Shown in pieces: positions 26,630 through 35,785 of a DNA stretch of 64,000 bases. A program made the translations under genes and the position numbers. Within the stretch, counting starts at the first letter, position 1, and each line of letters opens with the position of its first letter. Source of the stretch: Edaphobacter acidisoli. GTDB taxonomy: Bacteria; Acidobacteriota; Terriglobia; Terriglobales; Acidobacteriaceae. A model generated the notes under the pieces. That model saw nothing but the letters and a program-made list of their open reading frames with translations, was not told the DNA's origin and ran no database searches. The stretch is from assembly GCF_014642855.1 (NCBI RefSeq), contig NZ_BMJB01000001.1:806001-870000 (forward strand), given 5' to 3'.

Positions 26630-29017
26630 ATGGCCACTACTCAGTCCAGCCTGTCGGGCGTGCTGCCTGGCTTTCCAGTTCACGAAGAGATGCCGACGAT
26701 GCATGTGCGCAAGCGCAATGGCGCGCTTGAGCCGGTCGATGTCAATAAAATTGTTCGCGCGGTGCAGCGATGCTCGTCGGGGTTGTCGCATGTGGATGCG
26801 ATGCGCGTGGCCAGCAAGACGATTGGCGGCTTGTACGATGGCGCGACGACGCGCGAGCTGGATGCGATCTCGATCGATACGGCGGCGTCGCTGATTGCGG
26901 AGGAGCCGCAGTACTCGAAGCTCGCCGCGCGGTTGCTGCTGGGGACGGTGATCAAAGAAGTTGCGGGGCAGAACCTGCACTCGTTCTCGCAGTCGATTGA
27001 GCATGGGCAGCGCGAGGGTGTGATCAATCCGGCTACGGCGGAGTTTGTGCGCGTTCATGCGAGGAAGCTCAACCATGCGATTGATGAGCAGCTCTCGGAC
27101 AGGTTTGAGTACTTTGGCCTGCGCACGGTGTATGACCGGTATCTGCTGCGCGATCCGCTGTCGCGCAAGGTGATTGAGACGCCGCAGTATTTTTTCCTGC
27201 GTGTGGCTTGTGGACTTGCGGGGACGCCAAGTGAAGCGATTGATTTCTATCGGCTGATTGGGTCGCTCGATTATCTGCCGAGCTCTCCGACGTTGTTCAA
27301 CTCCGGTACGAAGCACGCGCAGATGTCTTCGTGCTACCTGCATGACTCGCCGCTGGATTCACTGGAGTCGATCTACGACTCGTACAAGGATGTGGCGCTG
27401 CTCTCGAAGTTCTCGGGAGGGATTGGGTTGGCGTTTCATCGGGTGCGCTCGGAAGGGTCTTTGATTCGCGCGACGAATGGGCTTTCGAATGGGATTGTGC
27501 CGTGGCTGCGGACGCTGGACAGCTCGGTTGCGGCGGTGAACCAGGGAGGCAAGCGCAAGGGCGCGTGCTGTGTGTATCTGGAGCCGTGGCATGCGGATGT
27601 TGAGTCGTTTCTGGAACTGCGCGAGAATACGGGCGATCTGGCGCGGCGTACTTACAACCTGAATCTTGCCAACTGGATTCCTGACCTCTTCATGCGGCGT
27701 GTTGAGGCCGATGAGATGTGGTCGTTGTTCGATCCGAAGGACGTGCCGCATCTGCCGGATTTGTTTGGTGACGAATTTACTGTTGCGTATGAAAAGGCCG
27801 AGGCGGAGAAGCTTTATGCGCGACAGATGAAGGCACGCGATCTTTATGCGCGGATGATGCGTTGCCTTGCCGAGACGGGCAATGGCTGGATGACCTTCAA
27901 GGATGCGACGAACCTGAAGTGCAACCAGACGGGCAAGCCCGGCAATGTGGTGCATCTGTCGAACCTGTGCACGGAGATCACCGAGGTGACTTCGCGCGAT
28001 GAGACTGCTGTGTGCAATCTTGGGTCGATCAATCTGGCGCGGCATGTGACGGATGGTGCATTTGATTTCGATAAGCTGGCCCAGACGGTGCGGGCTGCTG
28101 TGCCGATGCTCGATCGTGTGATCGACATTAATTACTATCCGATTCCGCAGGCGGCCAGTGCCAATGCGCGGTGGCGTCCGGTTGGGCTTGGTGTGATGGG
28201 ATTGCAGGATGTTTTTTTCCAGCTGCGGCTGGCGTTTGATTCGCCTGAAGCGCTGGCGCTCTCGACGCGCATTCAGGAGGAGATTTACTTTCATGCGCTG
28301 GCCGCTTCGTGTGAGTTAGCTGAGAAGTCTGGTCCTCATCCTGCGTTTGCTGAGACGCGTCTTGCGGAGGGTAAGCTTCAGTTTGATCTCTGGGGAGTGA
28401 AGCCTTCGGACGAGAAGCTGTGGGATGTGCTGCGCGAGCGCATTCGCACGCACGGCGTGCGCAACTCGCTGCTGATTGCGATTGCGCCGACGGCGACGAT
28501 TGCTTCGATTGCCGGATGCTATGAGTGCATTGAGCCGCAGATTTCGAACCTCTTCAAGCGTGAGACTCTTTCGGGAGAGTTCATTCAGGTCAATCGTTAT
28601 TTGGTTTCGGAGCTGAAGGAGCGCGGTCTTTGGAGTGAGGAGATGCGGATGAAGCTGAAGCTGGCCGAAGGCTCGATTCAGCAGATTACGGAGCTGCCGG
28701 ATGATCTGAAGCGCATGTACCGGACGGTGTGGGAGATTCCGATGCGCGCGCTGATCGATATGGCTCGTGACCGCAATGCTTATATCGATCAGAGCCAGTC
28801 GCTGAATTTGTTTTCGGAGTCGCCGCAGATTGGCAGGCTTAGCTCGATGTACATGTATGCGTGGAAGAGCGGGCTGAAGACGACGTACTATCTGCGGTCG
28901 CGCCCGGCGACGAAGATTGCCAAGACGACTGTTGCGGCTAACTCTACAACCGTGAATGCAATTGCTGCCGTGGCCTGCTCGCTGGAGAACCCAGGCTCGT
29001 GCGAAGCGTGCCAGTAA
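26630..29017 (+). CDS. nrdA: Ribonucleoside-diphosphate reductase class I, alpha subunit
   Basis: A 795-residue catalytic subunit reducing ribonucleotides to deoxyribonucleotides. An N-terminal ATP-cone (VRKRNGALEPVDVNKIVRAV) provides allosteric control. Active-site elements are the first redox Cys in MSSCYLHDS (near residue 234), SNLCTEITEV with the radical Cys and Glu, and the second Cys in AVCNLGSINLARH. The radical-transfer Tyr pair lies in LKTTYYLRSRP, and the regenerating C-terminal CxxC is CEAC. GGGAGGG precedes ATG 26630 by a few bases. The gene lies under a B12 riboswitch although class I enzymes do not use B12. nrdB starts 10 bp after the stop. Confidence 0.96.
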   Translation: MATTQSSLSGVLPGFPVHEEMPTMHVRKRNGALEPVDVNKIVRAVQRCSSGLSHVDAMRVASKTIGGLYDGATTRELDAISIDTAASLIAEEPQYSKLAARLLLGTVIKEVAGQNLHSFSQSIEHGQREGVINPATAEFVRVHARKLNHAIDEQLSDRFEYFGLRTVYDRYLLRDPLSRKVIETPQYFFLRVACGLAGTPSEAIDFYRLIGSLDYLPSSPTLFNSGTKHAQMSSCYLHDSPLDSLESIYDSYKDVALLSKFSGGIGLAFHRVRSEGSLIRATNGLSNGIVPWLRTLDSSVAAVNQGGKRKGACCVYLEPWHADVESFLELRENTGDLARRTYNLNLANWIPDLFMRRVEADEMWSLFDPKDVPHLPDLFGDEFTVAYEKAEAEKLYARQMKARDLYARMMRCLAETGNGWMTFKDATNLKCNQTGKPGNVVHLSNLCTEITEVTSRDETAVCNLGSINLARHVTDGAFDFDKLAQTVRAAVPMLDRVIDINYYPIPQAASANARWRPVGLGVMGLQDVFFQLRLAFDSPEALALSTRIQEEIYFHALAASCELAEKSGPHPAFAETRLAEGKLQFDLWGVKPSDEKLWDVLRERIRTHGVRNSLLIAIAPTATIASIAGCYECIEPQISNLFKRETLSGEFIQVNRYLVSELKERGLWSEEMRMKLKLAEGSIQQITELPDDLKRMYRTVWEIPMRALIDMARDRNAYIDQSQSLNLFSESPQIGRLSSMYMYAWKSGLKTTYYLRSRPATKIAKTTVAANSTTVNAIAAVACSLENPGSCEACQ

Positions 29018-29027
29018 AGGAGATTTC

Positions 29028-30050
29028 ATGTCATCTGTTCAAGCGCCTGAAGCTATTCTCGATCCCGGTCTCTGTCTGACGCTGCGGCCTATGCGCTATC
29101 CGGTCTTCTACGATATGTTCCGCGATGGCATTAAGAATACGTGGACTGTGGAGGAGGTCGATTTTCAGACCGATCTTGTCGATCTGAAGCAGCGGCTGAA
29201 TCCTGCTGAGGTGCATCTGATTCAGCGGCTGGTTGCGTTTTTTGCGACGGGGGATTCGATTGTCTCGAACAATCTTGTTCTTAATTTGTACAAGCACATC
29301 AACTCGCCGGAGGCGCGGCTTTATCTTTCGCGGCAGCTCTACGAGGAGGCTGTGCATGTGCAGTTCTACCTGACGCTGCTGGACAACTACGTGCCCGATC
29401 CGGCGGAGCGCGCGGCTGCGTTTGCGGCGGTGGAGAACATCCCTTCGATTGCGAAGAAGGCTGACTTCTGCATGAAGTGGATGGATTCGATTCAGGCGCT
29501 TGATCAGCTCAGCACGCTCGAGCATCGCAGGCAGTTTCTGCTCAATTTGATTTGTTTTGCCGCTTGCATTGAGGGCTTATTTTTCTTTGCCGCATTTGCG
29601 TATGTCTACTTCCTGCGCTCGAAGGGGCTGCTGCATGGGCTTGCCGCGGGGACGAATTGGGTGTTTCGCGATGAGAGCTGCCATCTGGAGTTTGCGTTTG
29701 AGGTGGTGAATGTTGTGCGCAGTCAGGAGCCTGACCTGTGGGATGAACAGCTTGAACGCGACATCGTGCAGATGCTGCATGAGGCTGTCGATGCGGAGAC
29801 GCAGTTTGCGGAAGACCTTTTGAGCGGCGGCGTTGCGGGGCTTTCGGTGCGGGATATGCGGCAGTATCTGGGCTATGTTGCGGATTGCCGGTTGCAGCGG
29901 CTCGGGATCGCGCCGGTGTTCAACGTGAAGAACCCTTTCTCGTTTATGGATTTGCAGGATGTTCAGGAGTTGACAAACTTCTTCGAGCGGAGGGTTTCGG
30001 CTTATCAGACTGCGGTCTCGGGCGAGGTGGCGTTTCACGAGGACTTCTAA
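29028..30050 (+). CDS. nrdB: Ribonucleoside-diphosphate reductase class I, beta (radical) subunit
   Basis: A 340-residue diiron/tyrosyl-radical subunit partnering with NrdA. Iron ligands are visible in FFATGDSIVSNN (Asp), YEEAVHVQFY (Glu and His) and FRDESCHLEF (Glu, Glu, His). In YEEAVHVQFY the Tyr four residues after the His corresponds to the radical Tyr of E. coli NrdB, so a tyrosyl radical is expected. The C-terminus (AVSGEVAFHEDF) resembles the tail that docks on NrdA. AAAGGAG precedes ATG 29028. It shares the nrdA transcript and so should be under the same riboswitch. Confidence 0.95.
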   Translation: MSSVQAPEAILDPGLCLTLRPMRYPVFYDMFRDGIKNTWTVEEVDFQTDLVDLKQRLNPAEVHLIQRLVAFFATGDSIVSNNLVLNLYKHINSPEARLYLSRQLYEEAVHVQFYLTLLDNYVPDPAERAAAFAAVENIPSIAKKADFCMKWMDSIQALDQLSTLEHRRQFLLNLICFAACIEGLFFFAAFAYVYFLRSKGLLHGLAAGTNWVFRDESCHLEFAFEVVNVVRSQEPDLWDEQLERDIVQMLHEAVDAETQFAEDLLSGGVAGLSVRDMRQYLGYVADCRLQRLGIAPVFNVKNPFSFMDLQDVQELTNFFERRVSAYQTAVSGEVAFHEDF

Positions 30051-30152
30051 TCTGCTGGATGGACGATGCCGCGGTTGGTTCTGCACTTCAGGTGTGATGT
30101 GGCCGCGGTATACTGCTGCGGGCTCCCTACTTGCTCATTCAGGAGAAATGTT

Positions 30153-30908
30153 ATGCAGAACCGTATTGTTGGCACGACGATGCCTGTGCTGGAATTCGCT
30201 CTGGATCCAAACGACGCGATTATCTCTGAGGCGGGCGAGCTCTCCTGGATGTCTGCGAATGTGCAGATGACGACGCATACGCAGCATGGTGGCGGCGGTG
30301 GTATCTTCGGCGCAATCAAGCGTGTGGCTGGTGGCGGGTCGCTGTTCATGACGGAGTATCGCGCTGTTGGTGGCACGGGTGAGGTTGCTTTTGCTACGCG
30401 CGTGCCGGGGCATATTGTTCCGGTTGAGGTATCGCAGGGGATGCAGTATATGGTGCATCGGCATGGGTTTTTGTGTGCTACTTCTGCGATTGAGCTGGGG
30501 GTGGGTTTCCAGCAATCGCTGGGAGCGGGCGTCTTTGGTGGCGACGGGTTTGTGCTGCAGAAGATTTCAGGGCAGGGGATTGCGTGGCTGGAGCTTTCGG
30601 GCGAGCTGATTATCAAGGACCTTGCGCCGAATCAGACGCTCTTCGTGCACCCTGGCCATGTAGGCGCGTTTCAGGGCAGCGTTGGGTTTCAGATTCAGCG
30701 CATGCCGGGGATTCGCAATATGATCTTCGGCGGCGATGGGATTTTTCTTGCGGCGCTGACTGGGCCGGGACGGGTGTGGTTGCAGACGCTTCCCATCTCG
30801 AAGCTTGCGCACCAGATTCAGGAGTATCTGCCGAAGGAGCGCGGGGCGCAGACGGCGGAGGCCGGCGTGCTTGGCGGCATTGTGGGCTCGGTGCTGAAGG
30901 GCATGTAG
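30153..30908 (+). CDS. AIM24 / TIGR00266 family protein
   Basis: A 251-residue protein of the AIM24 (TIGR00266) family: beta-rich cytoplasmic proteins of unknown biochemical role. Features are the N-terminal AIISEAGELSWMSANVQM, the Gly-rich loop GGGGGIFGAIKRVAGGGSLF, MTEYRAVGGTGEVAFATRVP, a central GDGFVLQKISGQGIAWLELS and the C-terminal GPGRVWLQTLPISKLA. It ends with a Gly-rich tail, GVLGGIVGSVLKGM. AGGAG lies just upstream of ATG 30153. Its stop abuts the stop of the converging DUF4239-like gene. Confidence 0.88.
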   Translation: MQNRIVGTTMPVLEFALDPNDAIISEAGELSWMSANVQMTTHTQHGGGGGIFGAIKRVAGGGSLFMTEYRAVGGTGEVAFATRVPGHIVPVEVSQGMQYMVHRHGFLCATSAIELGVGFQQSLGAGVFGGDGFVLQKISGQGIAWLELSGELIIKDLAPNQTLFVHPGHVGAFQGSVGFQIQRMPGIRNMIFGGDGIFLAALTGPGRVWLQTLPISKLAHQIQEYLPKERGAQTAEAGVLGGIVGSVLKGM

Positions 30909-31670
30909 CTATTCGCTCTGCATGTTGATCAGAGCGCGCTGGAAAGCGGTGTCGTCAACGTGCACGCCGCCTTGAAATGGGCGGTCGATGTCGGCGATGG
31001 CAACGAGGGCTGTGGCGATGAGCAGCGACAGCGCGAAGACCTGGATGCTGTGCAGCAGCGTGTTCTCCTGGCCGAACAGGCAGGCGGAGAAGATGGTGAG
31101 CGCAGCGCCGAGGTCGAGGACCCACCAGAGGATGCCGGGAAGCTTTTCGGTGATCTGTAGCTGACGGATCTGCCTGTGCTCGGTGAGCGTGCTCATCTCG
31201 TAGAGCGCGTGGTCTTCGTTGGTGATCTCGGTCCAGTCCGGCGATTCGATGGACATGAGGGTGCGCCACATCTCGCGGCTGATGTGCGCGCTGGCTGGGC
31301 TGATCTCGGCGCGGTCCATGGCAGGCCACTCCTGTTGTACGACGGCGGTGGCATAGCTTTGCGCTTCGGCGCGAAGCTGGCTTCGCTGCGGCTCCGGAAT
31401 GCCGCGCGCGAGGCGATGAAGGTTGACGAGCGCGTTGGCTTCCTGCTCGACGTTTACGGTCGCTACGCCGTAGTTGGTCCATACCGTGTAGAGCATGAAG
31501 CCGATGATGACTGCATAGGTTGTTCCAAGCACGCCGAGATGCCAGCCGATGAGATCGTTGTGCAACTTGCGGCGTTTGCTCGGCCAGAAGAGGTTCAAGG
31601 CAAACATGAGAAGCAGAGAACAGGCGACAATGACAATGACCAGTACGACGTCTTCAAAGGTGCTTAGCAT
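30909..31670 (-). CDS. DUF4239-like membrane protein
   Basis: A 253-residue membrane protein with the pattern of the DUF4239 family (function unknown). Two N-terminal helices (VVLVIVIVACSLLLMFALNL and WHLGVLGTTYAVIIGFMLYT) are followed by a periplasmic or cytoplasmic helical region (VEQEANALVNLHRLARGIPE), then two C-terminal helices (GILWWVLDLGAALTIFSACL and VFALSLLIATALVAIA) before DIDRPFQGGVHVDD. The start is set at 31670, where the family-like sequence begins; an in-frame upstream start at 31787 would add 39 residues with no family resemblance. The gene diverges from the ABC ATPase. Confidence 0.75.
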   Translation of the reverse strand: MLSTFEDVVLVIVIVACSLLLMFALNLFWPSKRRKLHNDLIGWHLGVLGTTYAVIIGFMLYTVWTNYGVATVNVEQEANALVNLHRLARGIPEPQRSQLRAEAQSYATAVVQQEWPAMDRAEISPASAHISREMWRTLMSIESPDWTEITNEDHALYEMSTLTEHRQIRQLQITEKLPGILWWVLDLGAALTIFSACLFGQENTLLHSIQVFALSLLIATALVAIADIDRPFQGGVHVDDTAFQRALINMQSE

Positions 31671-31787
31671 CTTTTTCGCGTCCTCAATTGGAGGTGTCGA
31701 AGTATCGACAGCAATGTAACACGAGGCGTGACCGATGGTTGAATTGCATCGATTTTGCCGAGGCCACCATCTATTCTGTAAAGACAC

Positions 31788-32576
31788 ATGCCTACATTTC
31801 TTGAGCTATCTCACGTCCACGTGGCGCGCGGCGAAAATGTCGTTCTGCATGACATCAATCTGTCGGTGAATACCGGCGAGCATATTGCTATTCTCGGGCC
31901 GAATGGGTGCGGCAAATCGACGCTGATCAAGACGATTACGTGTGAGTGCTATCCGCTGGTCTCTGAGGAGGGCGAACCGCAGACGAAGGTGAGCATCTTC
32001 GGACGTGAGCGGTGGGATTTGACCGAGTTGAAGAAGCGGCTTGGTGTCGTTTCGGCTGAGCTGCCGGGACGGCATACGCTAACGACTACGGGACGAGATG
32101 CGGTGCTGACTGGATTCTTTTCGAGCTCGACGCTCTGGCCGAACCTGACGGTGACGGACGAGATGCGTGCGCGGGCTGAAGAGGTGCTGCAGCAGATTGA
32201 TGCGGTGCCGCTTGCCGATAAGGTGGTGGGCGAGATGTCGGCTGGGCAGCAGCGGCGCATCATGATTGGGCGTGCGCTGGTTGCTTCTTCACAGATGCTG
32301 CTGCTCGATGAGCCATCGAATGCGTTGGATCTCGCGGCTCAGGCCGATCTGCGCGGGCTGCTGCGCAAGCTTGCTCAGCAGGGGACGGGCATTCTGCTGA
32401 TCACGCATCATATTGCTGATATTCCACCTGAGATCGACCGCATTCTGATGATGAAGGATGGGCGGATTATTGCCGATGGGCCGAAGTCGGAGCTGCTGAC
32501 GGCGGCACGGTTGAGTGAGTTGTTTAAGACGGAAGTGGAGATCACGCAGCGGAGTGGTTTTTACCACGCGTGGTAG
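31788..32576 (+). CDS. ABC transporter ATP-binding protein
   Basis: A 262-residue stand-alone ATPase. Walker A is GPNGCGKSTLIK, the Q-loop region is followed by GVVSAELPGRHTL, the signature is MSAGQQRRIMIGRAL, Walker B is MLLLDEPSNALDL and the switch His lies in LLITHHIADIPPEI. The overall layout resembles the ModF/YlmA-like or iron/molybdate-type ATPases encoded without a permease. No permease or binding protein is adjacent, so the transported substrate, if any, is unknown. The stop lies 4 bp from the stop of the converging GH43 gene. The ATG lies 118 bp from the divergent DUF4239-like gene's start. Confidence 0.88.
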   Translation: MPTFLELSHVHVARGENVVLHDINLSVNTGEHIAILGPNGCGKSTLIKTITCECYPLVSEEGEPQTKVSIFGRERWDLTELKKRLGVVSAELPGRHTLTTTGRDAVLTGFFSSSTLWPNLTVTDEMRARAEEVLQQIDAVPLADKVVGEMSAGQQRRIMIGRALVASSQMLLLDEPSNALDLAAQADLRGLLRKLAQQGTGILLITHHIADIPPEIDRILMMKDGRIIADGPKSELLTAARLSELFKTEVEITQRSGFYHAW

Positions 32577-32579
32577 TGG

Positions 32580-33629
32580 TTATGGAGTGTCTCCGTCCAG
32601 GTCGGTTCGTTCGCGCACGATTGTCAGGTGGTCGCTATCGTCGCGTACTTCGTATAGCTTGCCCCTAGCATGCTTGAACGGTCTGTGCAGCACGAGCATC
32701 AACTGGCCGTCAAAGGTGTGGAACAGCATTCCGTGGCCGCTGTCTTGATGTACGAGTGGAGGAAGTTGAATCCACGGCCCTTTTAGGCTGCCTGTTGCCG
32801 ATCGTGCAATCGTTTGAACGTAGCTGCTTTTGCCGGGCTCGTCTGTGTGCTCGTAACTCGACCAGAGCATCAGCAGGTGGCCGTCTTTTGAGCGGTAAAG
32901 CTCCGGCCCGTCCGTCACGTAGCGTGAAGCGCTATCGCTGGGAACGGCCTGTTCGTCGATCCATGGAGCGTCGGAGGCCTTGAATAGGAAGATCGGCGGA
33001 CCATCAGCGCTGGTCAAGTCGTTCTTCAGCGGAACCGCTTCCATGGTTCCATCGTTTTTTTGCAGCCACTCGTGCGCATAGACCATCCAGGGCTTGCCTG
33101 CGGGGTCAATGTAGAGGGTTCCGTCGAGCGTCATGAAATTGGATGGAGGAATTGGCCCGTCGCTTTTGACTGGAACAAATGGGCCGTCCGGCGAGTCGCT
33201 GACCGCGATGATTGTCCCCCGCATGTAAGTGGCGTGGCCTACGGGTAGCGGCTGTGGAATCGTCTTGCTCTCGTTATGTAGCGTGGTGAAGAGGTAGAAG
33301 CGTCCGTGATATGCGTGGACCTCCGGCGCCCATCCTCCGCTCTCGGCCCAGAAGTTTTCCGGTACGGTGAAGACGACCTCGGGTGCGCTCCAATGCTTCA
33401 GGTCCTTGCTCCTATACGCCATCGTTCCTGTTTTTTTGACGTGAGTCAGGGCCGGGACATTTGAGGTGTAGAGGTAGTAGGTCTTGGTGGGCTGGTAGGC
33501 AAGGATGAATGGGTCGTGGAGCGGCATCTGAGGCAACTCCATGGTTGCTTGTGCCTGCGGCGATGCCGGAATGCAGAGACCCGCTGCTGCGAGGACAAGC
33601 GCTAAAAATCGGGTGATGGAACTCTGCAC
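32580..33629 (-). CDS. Secreted glycoside hydrolase family 43-like protein
   Basis: A 349-residue exported protein with a five-bladed propeller pattern typical of GH43 (arabinanases, xylosidases). After the signal peptide (FLALVLAAAGLCIPASPQAQA) comes LHDPFILAYQPTKTYYLYTS with the likely general-base Asp, then MAYRSKDLKHWSAPEVVF, GGWAPEVHAYHGRFYLFTTL, LDGTLYIDPAGKPWMVYAHE and GHGMLFHTFDGQLMLVLHRP. AGGAGG at 33636-33641 fixes the start at GTG 33629 (5-base spacing); the GTG at 33635 would touch the ribosome site. No adjacent saccharide genes. Substrate not determinable. Confidence 0.85.
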   Translation of the reverse strand: MQSSITRFLALVLAAAGLCIPASPQAQATMELPQMPLHDPFILAYQPTKTYYLYTSNVPALTHVKKTGTMAYRSKDLKHWSAPEVVFTVPENFWAESGGWAPEVHAYHGRFYLFTTLHNESKTIPQPLPVGHATYMRGTIIAVSDSPDGPFVPVKSDGPIPPSNFMTLDGTLYIDPAGKPWMVYAHEWLQKNDGTMEAVPLKNDLTSADGPPIFLFKASDAPWIDEQAVPSDSASRYVTDGPELYRSKDGHLLMLWSSYEHTDEPGKSSYVQTIARSATGSLKGPWIQLPPLVHQDSGHGMLFHTFDGQLMLVLHRPFKHARGKLYEVRDDSDHLTIVRERTDLDGDTP

Positions 33630-33662
33630 CAGCACCTCCTGATTCGCTGTTCTGTGGATAAG

Positions 33663-34274
33663 CTATCGCTCCAGCTTGATGGTTCCGGTCTGTAGCTTGA
33701 CCAGCTCAGGCTCCTCGAACTTGCTGGGGCCGAGGACGGCGATCTTGGGCAGCGGGCCGCGCACCATGGCGACTTCGTCGCAGGCGTAGAGGCGCGGGCA
33801 ATTCTGGCAGTCTTTGTAGATCTTGTCAGGCAGCGCTGTGCGGTCGACGACGCGGAAGCCGAAGTGGAAGAAGAAGTCGGGGATGCGGGTGAAGAGGCTG
33901 ACGGCGGTGACGTTTTGCTCTTCGGCTTCGGCGAGCAGTGCGCGGAGCAGCTTGCCGCCCGCGCCCTGGCCTTTGGCCTCGGGCTTGACGACGATGGAGC
34001 GGACTTCGGCGAGGTGCGGACCGTAGAGGTGCAGCGCGCCGCAGCCGAGGAAGACGCCGCTCTCGGATTCGGCTACGACGAAGTCACGGACGTTCTCGCA
34101 GATCTCGGCATAGTTGCGGCGTAGCAGGGTGCCGTCGCTGGAGAGCGAGTTGACCAGATCGAAGATGTTCACCGCGTCGGGCAGTTTTGCCTTCCGTACC
34201 GTGGCTCCGCCTACGCGAGGCCGCGATGAAGAAGTGGAGTCACTCACCGGCTGCAATGGACTAAAGACCGACAT
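33663..34274 (-). CDS. argA: Short GNAT-type N-acetylglutamate synthase
   Basis: A 203-residue acyltransferase of the short NAGS type, which acetylates glutamate as the first step of arginine synthesis. The acetyl-CoA site is RSIVVKPEAKGQGAGGKLLR; the family-specific C-terminal part has FGFRVVDRTALPDKIYKDCQ and NCPRLYACDEVAMV, whose Cys pattern recurs in bacterial short NAGS. It is the last gene of the arginine cluster, 23 bp after argH on the same strand, which supports the call. Start 34274 lies after GGAAAGGAAAGC; an in-frame upstream start lies inside argH. The symbol is by function; it is not the long two-domain E. coli ArgA. Confidence 0.82.
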   Translation of the reverse strand: MSVFSPLQPVSDSTSSSRPRVGGATVRKAKLPDAVNIFDLVNSLSSDGTLLRRNYAEICENVRDFVVAESESGVFLGCGALHLYGPHLAEVRSIVVKPEAKGQGAGGKLLRALLAEAEEQNVTAVSLFTRIPDFFFHFGFRVVDRTALPDKIYKDCQNCPRLYACDEVAMVRGPLPKIAVLGPSKFEEPELVKLQTGTIKLER

Positions 34275-34297
34275 TGTTTGCTCTGCTTTCCTTTCCG

Positions 34298-35785
34298 CTA
34301 CTTCTCCGCCAGGGCGGTGAGGCGCTTGCGTGCTTCGGCGAGTGCCTGCTTTACCTGGTGCCGCGCCGTGCCACCTGTGACGTCGTGGCAATCCAGCGTT
34401 GCTTCTAGGGTAATTGATTCGTAGAAGTCTTCGCCAAACTCGGGACCGAACTGGTTAAGTTCGGCGAGCGTTAGCTCGTTGAGTTCGCGGTTGCTTTCGA
34501 GGCCGAAGCGGACGGCGTTGCCTACCTTTTCGTGGGCTTTGCGGAAGGGAACGCCCTTATGCGTGAGGTAGGTGGCGGCGGCCATTGCGTTCAGGTAGCC
34601 GGTAGTTGCTGCGGCCTTCATGCTGGCGTCGCGGAACTTGAGCGCGCGGGTGAAGTTGGGCAGCACGCTGAGTAGGCCGGCGAGCGTGTCGGCGATGTCG
34701 AAGATTTGCTCCTGGCCCTCCTGGAGGTCTTTGTTGTAGGCGAGCGGGAGGCCTTTTATCAGGGTCGAGAGTGCCGTTGCTGATCCAAGTAGTCGGGCGG
34801 ATTTGCCGCGGGCGAGCTCGGTGAGGTCGGGGTTTTTCTTCTGCGGCATCGCGGAGCTGCCGGTGGAGAAGGCTTCGGGAAGCTCGACGAAGTTGAATTC
34901 GGCGGTGGCGTAGAGGGTGATCTCTTCGGCGAAGCGTGAGATGTGCAGGCCGAGCGTGCTGGCGGCCTGCGCGAAGTCGAGCATGAAGTCGCGGTCGCTG
35001 GTTGCGTCGATGGAGTTCGGCGTGGGCGCGGTGAAGTCGAGGGCCTTTGTGGCGATGGTGCGGTCGAGCGCGAGCGTTGCTCCGGCGATGGCCCCTGAGC
35101 CTAGCGGGCAGAAGTTCATGCGGGCGCGGGCGTCGGCGAGGCGCGAGAGGTCGCGCTCGATCATGCTGACGTATGCCAGGAGCCAGTGCGCGATGAGGAC
35201 AGGCTCGGCGCGCTGGAGGTGCGTGTAACCGGGCATGACGGCTTCGGCGTTGGCTTCGGCTTGGGTGAGGAGAGCTTCGGCCCAGCTCTCAAGGCCGCGG
35301 AGGCAGTGGTCTATAGCATCGCGCACGAAGAGGCGCATGTCGGTGGCGATCTGCTCGTTGCGGCTGCGGCCAGTGTGGAGCTTGAGGGCGAGCGCGCCGA
35401 TCTCTTTGGTCAGTTCGAGTTCGACGTAGTGGTGGATGTCCTCGGCTTGCGGGGCGCTCGCCACGATGGCTGCGGCGATTTGGGCGTTCGAGGTTTCGTA
35501 GTCCACCTGGCCGGAGGTGACGGAGATGCGATGCGCCCAGTTGGTGGGGCGCTGCGCTACGGCGTCGAGGGCGGTGAGGGTTTGCTCGAGTTCTTCGGGC
35601 GTGAGGATGCCTGCGGCGGCGATGGCGCGCGCGTGGGCTTTGCTTGCGGCGACTTCCTGCGGGAGCAGGCGCCAGTCGAAGGGGAAGCTGCGTTGCCACT
35701 GCTCGAAGGTGCGGTCGAGTGGCTCGCGGAAACGGCCGGACCACATTTTGCTCGGATTGGGTGGGTTTGACATTTGTTCTTTCAA
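34298..35785 (-). CDS. argH: Argininosuccinate lyase
   Basis: A 495-residue enzyme (491 if translation starts at the second ATG, 35773) splitting argininosuccinate into arginine and fumarate. The N-terminal MWSGRFREPLDRTFEQW, TGRSRNEQIATDMRLF, the HLQRAEPVLIAHWLLAY block with the catalytic His, and the fumarase-superfamily signature GSSAMPQKKNPDLTELARGK are all intact. ATG 35785 overlaps the stop of the upstream membrane-protein gene by four bases (ATGA), suggesting coupling; ATG 35773 has a modest GAAAGAAC in front. Final enzyme of the pathway encoded in this cluster. Confidence 0.97.
   Translation of the reverse strand: MKEQMSNPPNPSKMWSGRFREPLDRTFEQWQRSFPFDWRLLPQEVAASKAHARAIAAAGILTPEELEQTLTALDAVAQRPTNWAHRISVTSGQVDYETSNAQIAAAIVASAPQAEDIHHYVELELTKEIGALALKLHTGRSRNEQIATDMRLFVRDAIDHCLRGLESWAEALLTQAEANAEAVMPGYTHLQRAEPVLIAHWLLAYVSMIERDLSRLADARARMNFCPLGSGAIAGATLALDRTIATKALDFTAPTPNSIDATSDRDFMLDFAQAASTLGLHISRFAEEITLYATAEFNFVELPEAFSTGSSAMPQKKNPDLTELARGKSARLLGSATALSTLIKGLPLAYNKDLQEGQEQIFDIADTLAGLLSVLPNFTRALKFRDASMKAAATTGYLNAMAAATYLTHKGVPFRKAHEKVGNAVRFGLESNRELNELTLAELNQFGPEFGEDFYESITLEATLDCHDVTGGTARHQVKQALAEARKRLTALAEK

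Noticed and set aside
32562..32575. Palindrome TACCACGCGTGGTA at the end of the ABC ATPase gene as an operator
   Set aside because: It lies in the last codons of a gene with no promoter next to it; it is probably chance or part of the 3' end.
31788..32576. ABC ATPase as the missing partner of the orphan permeases at 17.8-20.3 kb
   Set aside because: It lies 11 kb away, and its sequence resembles another ATPase type than the MacB/LolD group.
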